Source: Bacteroidales bacterium UBA1458 (GTDB lineage: Bacteria > Bacteroidota > Bacteroidia > Bacteroidales > VadinHA17). Taken from it: a stretch of DNA of 15,094 nt. Below are positions 1-6,859 of the stretch, one piece after another. Under the pieces are notes generated by a model, which did not search any database, was not told where the DNA came from, and saw only the letters and a list, made by a program, of their open reading frames with translations. The stretch lies in contig DCSU01000102.1 in NCBI GenBank assembly GCA_002325785.1, positions 1 to 15,094 on the forward strand, read 5' to 3'. The translations under genes and the position numbers were made by a program. How positions within the stretch are numbered: position 1 is the first letter of the stretch; every line of letters begins with the position of its first letter.

Positions 1-375
1 TTCATTGAGAAGTGGTTCAAACACACCTCCGTTGGCATCAAAGCAGGAAGCATACAGAATAGTGTCTTCCGTTCCGAAAAAGCCTGCGATCTTCTCCTCC
101 AGCTCCTTATGCAGGTCTCCGGTACCGCATATGAAGCGAACCGATGACATGCCATAGCCATGAGTCTCAAGTGCATTCTTTGCCGCTTCAACCAGCTTTG
201 CATTTGAAGAAAGCCCAAGGTAATTGTTGGCACAGAAATTAAGCACCTTCTGACCGGTGTTGAGCGTTATCTCCGCTCCCTGTGGCGATACAATGACCCG
301 CTCATTCTTGTAGAGGCCCGCCTCCTTTATCTCACGGATCTGGGACCTGAGATAATCCTGGTATTGATTATACAT
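1..375 (-). CDS. kbl: 2-amino-3-ketobutyrate CoA ligase (glycine C-acetyltransferase), 5' part only
   Basis: This is a PLP enzyme of the alpha-oxoamine synthase family. It cleaves 2-amino-3-ketobutyrate with CoA to glycine and acetyl-CoA, the second step of threonine breakdown after Tdh. Only the first 125 codons lie in the window; the gene runs off the left edge, so the PLP lysine is not seen. The visible part begins MYNQYQDYL and carries the Kbl signatures LNFCANNYLGLSS, HGYGMSSVRFICGT and SCFDANGGVFE, which match my memory of E. coli Kbl closely. The ATG at 373-375 aligns with the usual N-terminus. A second complete Kbl-like gene lies 118 bases upstream in the same direction, and tdh is further upstream on the same strand. 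The assignment is secure; whether it shares a transcript with the paralog is not known. Confidence 0.93.
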   Translation of the reverse strand, partial: MYNQYQDYLRSQIREIKEAGLYKNERVIVSPQGAEITLNTGQKVLNFCANNYLGLSSNAKLVEAAKNALETHGYGMSSVRFICGTGDLHKELEEKIAGFFGTEDTILYASCFDANGGVFEPLLNE

Positions 376-434
376 CTGCGTGAATATTCACTTAAAACGG
401 ATGCAAAGATGGTGTTTTGAAGTGATTATTCTAT

Positions 435-447
435 GATGATAATCATC
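435..447. promoter_or_regulatory. 13-bp palindrome upstream of kbl
   Basis: GATGATAATCATC is a perfect 6-1-6 inverted repeat. It lies in the 118-base AT-rich gap between the Kbl-like paralog and kbl, about 60 bases before the kbl start. Its position fits an operator or a protein-binding site for kbl, and it loosely resembles Fur-type GATAAT repeats. A palindrome of this size can arise by chance in AT-rich DNA. A near-match to the Bacteroidota -7 box (CATCTTTG on the minus strand, around 402-409) lies between it and kbl, but I see no convincing -33 element. Confidence 0.25.
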
Positions 448-493
448 TCTTACGGAGTAAATCCGCGAAGATTTATTTTTGATATACGGATTA

Positions 494-1741
494 TTATGAT
501 CCGAATTTTTCTATTATCTGGTCTTTCGTAAGTCCCAGGATGCCCTGTTTTTTACCCACCTTAATGAATTTCTCAAGGGCTGTTTCCAGGTGGTGCATCT
601 CATGGCCGGCGGATATCTGGGTTCGTATTCTTGCCTGACCGTTGGGCACAACGGGGAAGAAAAAGCCTATTGCATAAATACCCTCGCTGTACAGATCCCT
701 GGAGAAGTCCTGTGAGAGTTTGGCATTGAAGAGCATAACAGGAACAATGGGGGTATTCCCCTCCTTGAGGATAAACCCGGCATCTGTCAGTCCTGCCCGC
801 CAGAAGGCTGCGTTCTTCTCAAGCTTGTCACGCCGTTCCGTGCTGGCCGAAAGAATATCAAAAACTTTCAGTACCCCTGATACAATTACGGGAGCAATTG
901 TATTTGAGAAGAGGTACGGGCGTGCCTTCTGTCTGCACATTGCGACTATCTCCTTCCTTCCCGAAACGCAGCCTCCGGAGGCTCCGCCCATGGCTTTGCC
1001 GAAGGTGGTGGTGATGATGTCAATCTTACCCATTACATTGCAGAATTCATGTGTTCCGCGACCTGTTTTGCCAATGAAACCTGTAGCATGGGAGTCATCT
1101 ACCAGCAATAAGGCATCATATTTCTCGCATAGCCGGACCATCTCATCAAGCCTGGCTGTGTCGCCATCCATCGAGAAGACCCCGTCAGTGATAACCAGCT
1201 TAAGCCTTTTATCAGAGTGAAGCAGGAGTTTCTCTTCGAGGTGTTCCATGCTGGAGTGCTTGAAGGTGTCATGCTGGGCGCTGCAGAGCCTCATACCGTC
1301 AATGATTGAGGCATGCACCAGACGGTCTGAGATCATGATGTCTTCACTGGTGAGGATAGCCTCAAAAACACCTGCATTGGCATCCATGCATGAGGGGAAC
1401 AGTATTGTGTCTTCAGTGCCAAGGAATTCAGTCACCCTGTTTTCCAGTTCCCTGTGAATATCCTGCGTCCCGCAGATAAAACGGACAGAGGACATCCCGT
1501 AACCTCTTGACTCAAGACCGTCATGAGCAGCCCTGATAACCTCCGGGTGACTCGACAGGCCAAGGTAGTTGTTGGAACACATGTTAATGACCTTCTTCAG
1601 GTCGGAGCCTGAAGGAAACTCAACCTCGATATCGGCGGCCTGTGAGCTGTGGATGAACCGCTCCTCCTTGAAGATGCCGGCGTTCCTTATATCTGCCAGC
1701 TGCGACAGATAGAGATTCCTTGTTTTTTCAGAGTAACTCAT
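494..1741 (-). CDS. Kbl-like alpha-oxoamine synthase paired with an acyl carrier protein
   Basis: This 415-residue PLP enzyme is a full-length paralog of Kbl. The catalytic set is intact: PLP-stacking H143 in LVHASIIDG, the DDSH motif at 215-218 (D215, H218), and Schiff-base K249 in TTTFGKAMGG. Kbl-specific segments are kept (YGMSSVRFICGT near 81-92, GFFFPVVPNGQARIRTQ near the C-terminus), so 2-amino-3-ketobutyrate or a homologue is the likeliest product or substrate. It differs from the neighbouring kbl at pocket positions: NMCSNNY for NFCANNY (M54) and SCMDANAG for SCFDANGG (M119). Its start lies 12 bases after an acyl carrier protein gene, so the two are very probably co-translated. I infer that the acyl partner may be acyl-ACP rather than acyl-CoA. 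It is not a serine palmitoyltransferase of the Bacteroides type. The family call is firm; the substrate is not known. Confidence 0.85.
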   Translation of the reverse strand: MSYSEKTRNLYLSQLADIRNAGIFKEERFIHSSQAADIEVEFPSGSDLKKVINMCSNNYLGLSSHPEVIRAAHDGLESRGYGMSSVRFICGTQDIHRELENRVTEFLGTEDTILFPSCMDANAGVFEAILTSEDIMISDRLVHASIIDGMRLCSAQHDTFKHSSMEHLEEKLLLHSDKRLKLVITDGVFSMDGDTARLDEMVRLCEKYDALLLVDDSHATGFIGKTGRGTHEFCNVMGKIDIITTTFGKAMGGASGGCVSGRKEIVAMCRQKARPYLFSNTIAPVIVSGVLKVFDILSASTERRDKLEKNAAFWRAGLTDAGFILKEGNTPIVPVMLFNAKLSQDFSRDLYSEGIYAIGFFFPVVPNGQARIRTQISAGHEMHHLETALEKFIKVGKKQGILGLTKDQIIEKFGS

Positions 1742-1753
1742 GTTGTCCGCAAT

Positions 1754-2017
1754 TTATTTGTTTAAATACTGATTTACCAGTGCCACAATATTGTTAACGC
1801 TGTCAAAGGCCTCGGGCGTGGCTTTGCTTGGGGGAATTTTGATCTTGAATTTATTCTCCAGAAAAACGAGCAGTGAGACCATTGAGAACGAGTCAACATA
1901 ACCGCTTGAAATAAGAGGTGTATCATATTTTATTGTTACATCATCATCATCAACATATTCCTTGACAACATACTTCAGGATCATCTCCTTCATCTCATTC
2001 AGATTATTTTCTTCCAT
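1754..2017 (-). CDS. stand-alone acyl carrier protein
   Basis: This is an 87-residue acidic four-helix carrier protein of the phosphopantetheine-binding fold. The attachment site is S43 in GYVDSFSMVSLL, preceded by the usual Asp (D42). The motif is DSF where housekeeping fatty-acid ACPs have DSL, and the protein has a low-complexity acidic stretch DDDD at 23-26. A pathway-specific carrier is therefore more likely than the fatty-acid AcpP, which normally sits next to fabF. It lies 12 bases upstream of the Kbl-like synthase and 113 bases downstream of an acyl-activating ligase. This ligase-carrier-synthase order suggests that an acyl group is adenylated, loaded onto the carrier and then condensed with an amino acid. 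That reading is inference; the fold and modification site are seen directly. Confidence 0.88.
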   Translation of the reverse strand: MEENNLNEMKEMILKYVVKEYVDDDDVTIKYDTPLISSGYVDSFSMVSLLVFLENKFKIKIPPSKATPEAFDSVNNIVALVNQYLNK

Positions 2018-2065
2018 AACAGATTCATTTTAAAGTTTATATTTATTTACTATCAGTTCATATAC

Positions 2066-2120
2066 CGCAGGACCGTCCCGACGCTTCGGTCGGGATCTCC
2101 GCTGTGCTCCGACAGGACCT
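2066..2120. repeat. REP-like hairpin element between ligase and ACP genes
   Basis: A GC-rich block in otherwise AT-rich spacer contains a 7-bp perfect stem, TCCCGAC (2076-2082) with GTCGGGA (2089-2095), closed by the loop GCTTCG. The heptamer CAGGACC occurs on both sides of it, at 2068-2074 and 2113-2119, like a short target duplication or repeat boundary. Dispersed hairpins built on TCCCGA/TCGGGA are, as I recall, common between genes in Bacteroidota. It could also act as a weak terminator or mRNA-stability element after the ligase gene, but no T-run follows it on the minus strand. Confidence 0.5.
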
Positions 2121-2130
2121 TCTCCCCAGC

Positions 2131-3834
2131 TCAGTCATTTTCAAGTGTCGAAATGTCTCCAATCTCCTCTCCCCACTCCTTTGCATGAAGCACTCTTCTC
2201 ATGATCTTTCCGCTCCGTGTCTTTGGCAGGGTATCCATGAATTCCACCGCCTGAGGCATTGCCAGGGGTGAGAGCTTTTTGCGGATGAAGTTCATTATCT
2301 CCAGTTCAAGGTCAGGGCTTGCATTAAAGCCAGGTTTGAGGGTGATGAAGGCTTTCACAACCTCCATGTTAATGTCATCCGGTTTTGAGGTGACTGCAGA
2401 TTCACCAACTGCAGGATGCTCCAGCAGTGCCGATTCAACCTCGAACGGGCTCACCAGGTGCCCCCCGGTATTAATTACATCGTCATCACGGCCGATGAAC
2501 CAGTAGTAGCCCTCATTATCGATGCTAGACCTGTCGCCTGACAGATACCAGCCGTTCACGAACTTTTCCCTGTATTTTTCCTCATTCCTCCAGTATGTCC
2601 TCATCATGGCCGGCCAGCCCGGCCTGAAGGCTATCAGTCCGGCTTTACCGGGCTCATCAATCGGGGTATAGGTGACAGGGTCAAGCACTGCTCCCGTAAT
2701 TCCCGGGAAGGTTCTGCCCATTGAGCCGGGCTTTATTTTCATTCCCGGGAAGTTGGTGATCATTATCGATCCCGTTTCCGTCTGCCAGAATGTATCATGG
2801 AATTGTTTACCGAACACCCTCCCCGACCAGATTACCGCTTCTGAATTGAGAGGTTCGCCTACGCTTGCCAGGTGACGGAGTGAAGAGAGGTCAAACTCAT
2901 TCACCAGGTCATCCCCGGCTTTCATTAGTGATCTGATGGCGGTTGGGGCGGAGTACCAGACTGTGACCCTGTATTTCTCTATGAACCGGTACCATGCCTG
3001 GGCGGAAAATCCCGTGTCGAGTACACATTGAGTCACCCCAAGGCTCCAGGGCCCGATTATCCCGTATGAGGTGCCGGTTACCCAGCCGGGATCGGCGGTG
3101 CACCAGTAAATATCATCATCATGCAGATCAAGAACCCACTTTGTGGTCAGGTACTGTGAAATAATGGAATAATGGACATGCTTTACCCCTTTGGGCTGGC
3201 CTGTTGTGCCGGAGGTGTAATGAAGTACCGAAGGGGTCTCTGCACGGGTAGGGCAGACTTCAAATTTCTCGACAGGCACTGCGTTTTCCAGGCTGAAGAG
3301 AATTTCTCCGGGTTCGAGCTCTGAGGGTTTGACGGTGTCAACAATGATTACCAATTCCAGGTTCGGAAGAGCCGCGCGGATCTTCCGAACCTTGGAAAGG
3401 TGTTTTTTCTGTGTTATGACAGCCTTTGTCCCGGCATTTTCAAGCCTCACAAAAAGAGATTCATCTCCGAATGCGGAAAAGAGAGGCTGAACGACGGCTC
3501 CTATCTTCAGTATTCCCAGGAATGAAAGATACAATTCAGGAATCCTGTCCATAAAGAGGCAGATCCTGTCTCCTTCAATGATGCCCTGATTGCGGAGAAA
3601 TGTGCCGATAGTGTTTCCGGCAAGTCTGAGGTCATTGAAGGTAAAACTCTTTTCCGTGCCCCCGAATCCCTCATAGTAGAGGGCGATTTTGCCGGCATTG
3701 CCCTTCTGGCAGATCCTGTCGGAACAATGCCATCCTATATTTATTATCTCTCCGGGACTGTATTCAAGCTCTTTTTCTGCATTGGACCAGCTGAAGCCTG
3801 CGGTCAGTTCGTCATACGATGGATGCTCGGCCAT
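2131..3834 (-). CDS. AcsA-like AMP-forming acyl-activating ligase
   Basis: This 567-residue enzyme of the ANL (adenylate-forming) superfamily is closest, from memory, to B. subtilis-type AcsA acetyl-CoA synthetase. The P-loop YTSGTTGQPKGVKH lies at 206-219, followed by YWCTADPGWVTG (243-254), the aromatic motif DTFWQTETG (347-355), the hinge GRDDDV (448-453) and the catalytic lysine K543 in KTRSGKIMRR. The segment after the hinge reads TGGHLVSPFEVE. Acetyl-CoA synthetases have GHR or GER followed by G there, with an Arg tied to CoA binding; here that position is L460. This is compatible with a carrier protein as thiol acceptor, although benzoate-CoA ligases also lack the Arg and still use CoA. 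Genes for an acyl carrier protein and a Kbl paralog follow on the same strand. Acetate or another short acid is the likely substrate. Confidence 0.82.
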   Translation of the reverse strand: MAEHPSYDELTAGFSWSNAEKELEYSPGEIINIGWHCSDRICQKGNAGKIALYYEGFGGTEKSFTFNDLRLAGNTIGTFLRNQGIIEGDRICLFMDRIPELYLSFLGILKIGAVVQPLFSAFGDESLFVRLENAGTKAVITQKKHLSKVRKIRAALPNLELVIIVDTVKPSELEPGEILFSLENAVPVEKFEVCPTRAETPSVLHYTSGTTGQPKGVKHVHYSIISQYLTTKWVLDLHDDDIYWCTADPGWVTGTSYGIIGPWSLGVTQCVLDTGFSAQAWYRFIEKYRVTVWYSAPTAIRSLMKAGDDLVNEFDLSSLRHLASVGEPLNSEAVIWSGRVFGKQFHDTFWQTETGSIMITNFPGMKIKPGSMGRTFPGITGAVLDPVTYTPIDEPGKAGLIAFRPGWPAMMRTYWRNEEKYREKFVNGWYLSGDRSSIDNEGYYWFIGRDDDVINTGGHLVSPFEVESALLEHPAVGESAVTSKPDDINMEVVKAFITLKPGFNASPDLELEIMNFIRKKLSPLAMPQAVEFMDTLPKTRSGKIMRRVLHAKEWGEEIGDISTLEND

Positions 3835-3950
3835 AGATGTCAGGTATATTTTTCACGATGACATTAAGGTAGCACAAATTATTATAATAGGAGTTACACC
3901 AGATGAAATTTACTGGCTAAAGACAAAGGTGTGAAGGTCATTAACTTAGT

Positions 3951-4027
3951 CAGCAGTCAGCAGTCAGCAGTTGGCAGTCGGCAATCGGCAGTCATGCTTA
4001 GGCAGTAGGCAATAGGCAGTAGGCAAT
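3951..4027. repeat. heptanucleotide tandem repeat array A
   Basis: Eleven consecutive 7-base units follow the pattern NRGCARTT-like: CAGCAGT three times, then TGGCAGT, CGGCAAT, CGGCAGT, one diverged unit CATGCTT, and AGGCAGT/AGGCAAT alternating twice. Strict 7-base phase is kept throughout, including across the diverged unit. It lies between the ligase gene and tdh and has no coding potential of its own. Such low-complexity heptamers can arise by slipped-strand copying and often vary between strains. Confidence 0.85.
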
Positions 4028-4044
4028 AGTGTAAGTTCTTGATT

Positions 4045-4087
4045 GACTGAAGACTGAGGACTGAAGACTGGTGACTGGAGTCTTCAG
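4045..4087. repeat. heptanucleotide repeat array B with hairpin
   Basis: Five 7-base units (GACTGAA, GACTGAG, GACTGAA, GACTGGT, GACTGGA) occupy 4045-4079. They use a different core from array A, 17 bases away. The array ends in GTCTTCAG (4080-4087), which pairs perfectly with CTGAAGAC (4061-4068) across an 11-base loop. The hairpin begins 20 bases downstream of the tdh stop on the minus strand, so it may protect or end the tdh transcript. No T-run follows, which makes a classic intrinsic terminator unlikely. Confidence 0.75.
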
Positions 4088-4107
4088 GTCATGAACAGGA
4101 TTGAATC

Positions 4108-5142
4108 TCACTCCCAGCTCAGGATCACCTTGCCGCAGTTACCCTCCTCCATCACGTCAAAGCCTTTCTGGAAGTCGTCAATATAGAAACGATGGGTTAT
4201 GATTGGCTCCAGATTGATACCCCCGATGATCATCATCTGCATCTTATACCACGTCTCCCACATCTCACGGCCATATATGCCCTTAAGCGTCAGTGCCTTG
4301 AATATGATGTCACTCCAGGGTACCTCAAAGTTCGAGGGAAGAATCCCCAGGAGGGCGATATTGGAACCGTTGTACATGTTGGCGATCATCTCACGGAAGG
4401 CAGCAGGTGAGCCTGACATCTCGAGGCCTACGTCGAAGCCCTTCATGTGAAGCGGTTCAAGCACGTCGCTTATCTTCTCACCCTTTTTGGGATTGATCAC
4501 CCTGGTGGCTCCCATTTTCTTTGCCAGATCCAGCCGGTAATCGCTCAGGTCCGTTGCCACCACATTGCGCGCTCCTGCGAATCTGGCAATTGCAACTGCC
4601 ATGCTGCCTATCAGTCCTGACCCGGTGATCAGCACATCCTCACCGAGAAGCGGAAATGCCAGCGCAGTATGTGTGGCATTGCCGAAGGGGTCCATGATGG
4701 CTGCCCACTCATCGGGTATGCGGCTGTCAAGCAGCACCACATTCCGTGCCGGCACCTTTACATATTCAGCAAAGGAGCCATCAATATGTACTCCTATCCC
4801 CACGGTATTCTCGCAGACATGCTCCCTGCCCCGCCGGCAGTTACGGCATGTGCCGCAGAAGAGATGTCCTTCACCGGTTACCCTGTCGCCTACCTTCACG
4901 TTTGTGACTCCCGGTCCCGCCTTATCAACGAATCCCATATACTCATGGCCGATGGTCATGGGCACCCTGATGGTCTTCTGCGCCCACTCGTTCCATTCGT
5001 AGATATGAAGGTCAGTACCACAGATGGCTGATTTTTTGACCTTGATAATGACATCATTGTAGCCTGGCTCCGGGACGGGTACCTCCTGCATCCATAATCC
5101 CTTGGCAGCCTTGGCCTTGACGAGAGCTTTCATCTTGTTCAT
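4108..5142 (-). CDS. tdh: L-threonine 3-dehydrogenase, zinc-dependent MDR type
   Basis: Tdh oxidises L-threonine to 2-amino-3-ketobutyrate with NAD+. The 344-residue length is that of the family. The catalytic zinc region is CGTDLHIYEWNEWAQ (C41) and GHEYMG (H66, E67); the structural zinc cysteines are C96, C99, C102 and C110 in GHLFCGTCRNCRRGREHVC. The Rossmann turn GSGLIGS lies at 174-180, followed by the acidic TDLSDYRLDLA. DPFGNATHTAL at 151-161 is a Tdh signature that separates it from sorbitol and alcohol dehydrogenases. A second ATG three codons in (MKALVKA, at 5133) matches the E. coli start better, so the N-terminus may be three residues shorter. It heads a same-strand series ending in kbl, its metabolic partner, but with gaps of over 100 bases at several points. 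It is divergent from gltX. Confidence 0.95.
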   Translation of the reverse strand: MNKMKALVKAKAAKGLWMQEVPVPEPGYNDVIIKVKKSAICGTDLHIYEWNEWAQKTIRVPMTIGHEYMGFVDKAGPGVTNVKVGDRVTGEGHLFCGTCRNCRRGREHVCENTVGIGVHIDGSFAEYVKVPARNVVLLDSRIPDEWAAIMDPFGNATHTALAFPLLGEDVLITGSGLIGSMAVAIARFAGARNVVATDLSDYRLDLAKKMGATRVINPKKGEKISDVLEPLHMKGFDVGLEMSGSPAAFREMIANMYNGSNIALLGILPSNFEVPWSDIIFKALTLKGIYGREMWETWYKMQMMIIGGINLEPIITHRFYIDDFQKGFDVMEEGNCGKVILSWE

Positions 5143-5224
5143 TCCGGCTGATGATTAAATCGTTATGTTGTAAATGTAATACAAATACAATTTTAAAAAT
5201 ATGATTTTTATTGTGAGAGTAACA

Positions 5225-5235
5225 GGCAAATTGCC
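5225..5235. promoter_or_regulatory. 11-bp palindrome between tdh and gltX
   Basis: GGCAAATTGCC is a 5-1-5 inverted repeat in the divergent tdh/gltX spacer. It covers the proposed -33 element of the gltX promoter (5231-5233) and lies about 85 bases upstream of the tdh start. It could be an operator acting on either gene. The size is small enough to be chance. Confidence 0.25.
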
Positions 5236-5260
5236 CGTCGCCACATTATCTTTATCTTTG
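5231..5260 (+). promoter_or_regulatory. Bacteroidota-type promoter for gltX operon
   Basis: TTG at 5231-5233 and TATCTTTG at 5253-5260 are separated by 19 bases. This matches the primary-sigma promoter form described for Bacteroidota (TTTG, 19-20 bases, TAnnTTTG), with one mismatch in the -33 box. A transcript starting a few bases after 5260 would have a leader of roughly 65-70 bases before the gltX ATG at 5336. The leader contains an out-of-frame ATG at 5287. Confidence 0.6.
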
Positions 5261-5335
5261 CCATGCATCGGAACGACGGACAGATCATGAGTCGCTTCGA
5301 AGGAACTGTTTCCGCATTCATCAAACACATAAGAA

Positions 5336-6859
5336 ATGACAGAGAGAAAAATCAGGGTGCGTTTTGCCCCCAGTCCTACCGGACCCCTTCATATAGGAGG
5401 AGTACGCACCGCCCTTTATAATTACCTGTTTGCAAAGCACAATGGAGGGACCTTCATTTTACGCATTGAGGACACTGACCAGGCCCGATATGTGGATGGT
5501 GCGGAGGATTATATAATGGACTCCCTGGCGTGGGCCGGAATCAGGGTTGATGAGGGCGTGAGAGAGGGCGGACCATTTGCCCCATACAGGCAGAGCGACA
5601 GGAAAGAGATCTATCATCGTTATGCAGACGAGCTGATAGAAAAGGGTGACGCCTATTATGCCTTTGACTCACCAGAAGAGCTCGACAGTCTAAGGCAGGA
5701 ACATGAAGCCCGCGGAGAGACCTTCAATTACGGCTGCACCACCCGGATGAGCTTGTGCAATTCACTTACCCTCAATACAGAAGAGATCGCGGCAAGAAAG
5801 GCTTCCGGCGAGCACTACGTAATCAGGTACCGCATGCCCGAGAATGAGGATATCCATTTCTCCGATCTGATCAGGGGCGATATTGTGGTCAATACCTCGA
5901 GTCTTGACGATAAGGTACTCTACAAGTCTGACGGCATGCCGACATATCACCTTGCCAACATTGTTGACGATCACCTGATGGAGATATCACATGTCATCAG
6001 GGGCGAGGAGTGGCTGCCATCACTTCCGCTTCATGTCATGCTCTATCGCAGCTTCGGCTGGGAGGCACCGCTGTTTGCACACCTGCCTCTGCTGCTCAAG
6101 CCAACAGGCAAGGGCAAACTAAGCAAGCGCGACGGAGACAAGATGGGCTTCCCGGTATTCCCGCTTTACTGGCCTTACGGCGAAACAGCGTCCGGGTACA
6201 GGGAAGAGGGTTACTTCCCTGAGGCTTTCGTCAACATGCTTGCTCTCCTGGGATGGAATCCCGGTACAGAACAGGAGATATTTTCCATGGATGAACTGAT
6301 TGAAGCATTCTCAATAGAGAGGGTGGGCAAGTCAGGCTCCCGCTTCGATCCTGAGAAGGCCAAGTGGTTCAATGCCAGGTATTTTCACATGAAGAGCGAC
6401 GATGAACTGGTCTCATTGTTCATGCCGGTGGTCAATGAAAAGGGCTTTCATCCTGCGCCGGAAACACTAAAGAAAATCATTTCGCTGGTGAAGGAACGGG
6501 CAGGTTTTGTGAAGGACTTATGGCATGAGGCTGACTATTTTTTTGTTGCCCCGGAAACATATGACCCGGAGGTTGTAAGGAAGAGATGGAACGCAGATTC
6601 CCCCCTGCAGATGAGGGAACTACGTGATGTTGTTGCAGGCCTGGAGCCGTTTACCTCTGAGACTATTGAACAGATAGTCAAGGAGTGGATTGCCGGAAGC
6701 CCGTATAATACCGGTACCATCCTCAATCTTTTCAGGCTCCTGATGGTTGGCGCTTCCAGAGGCCCCCATCTCTTTGACATCGTTGAACTGACGGGAAGGG
6801 ATGAGACCCTCCGCAGGCTCGACAACGGTATCAGCCGGCTGACGTCATCAGCATCATGA
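5336..6859 (+). CDS. gltX: glutamyl-tRNA synthetase
   Basis: This class I aminoacyl-tRNA synthetase charges tRNA-Glu. The N-terminus RVRFAPSPTGPLHIGG contains the HIGH-type motif (HIGG, 19-22), and the second ATP motif KLSKR is at 261-265. RIEDTDQARYVDGAEDYI and the zinc-less catalytic domain are as expected. Right after KLSKRDGDKMGFPVFPL comes an extra segment (about 275-290) that I know from Bacteroidota GltX proteins. At 507 residues the length is normal for that phylum. The ATG at 5336 places the first motif correctly; the upstream ATG at 5287 is out of frame. The stop overlaps the start of the next gene (ATGA), which indicates translational coupling. A good promoter lies at 5231-5260. 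Confidence 0.97.
   Translation: MTERKIRVRFAPSPTGPLHIGGVRTALYNYLFAKHNGGTFILRIEDTDQARYVDGAEDYIMDSLAWAGIRVDEGVREGGPFAPYRQSDRKEIYHRYADELIEKGDAYYAFDSPEELDSLRQEHEARGETFNYGCTTRMSLCNSLTLNTEEIAARKASGEHYVIRYRMPENEDIHFSDLIRGDIVVNTSSLDDKVLYKSDGMPTYHLANIVDDHLMEISHVIRGEEWLPSLPLHVMLYRSFGWEAPLFAHLPLLLKPTGKGKLSKRDGDKMGFPVFPLYWPYGETASGYREEGYFPEAFVNMLALLGWNPGTEQEIFSMDELIEAFSIERVGKSGSRFDPEKAKWFNARYFHMKSDDELVSLFMPVVNEKGFHPAPETLKKIISLVKERAGFVKDLWHEADYFFVAPETYDPEVVRKRWNADSPLQMRELRDVVAGLEPFTSETIEQIVKEWIAGSPYNTGTILNLFRLLMVGASRGPHLFDIVELTGRDETLRRLDNGISRLTSSAS

Noticed and set aside
720..1220. 166-codon open frame on the plus strand
   Set aside because: It is antisense to the Kbl-like synthase over its catalytic core and has no recognisable features.
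494..1741. Serine palmitoyltransferase or BioF instead of a Kbl paralog
   Set aside because: The Kbl-specific SSVRFICGT and FPVVPNGQARIRTQ segments are present, and the sequence is far closer to the adjacent kbl than to Bacteroides-type sphingolipid synthase as I remember it.
3951..4087. CRISPR array
   Set aside because: The units are 7 bases with no spacers, and no cas genes are near; this is a simple tandem repeat.
4565..5002. 145-codon open frame on the plus strand
   Set aside because: It is antisense to tdh, whose zinc and NAD motifs are intact; the composition is Ser/Pro/Thr-rich, as expected of a shadow frame.
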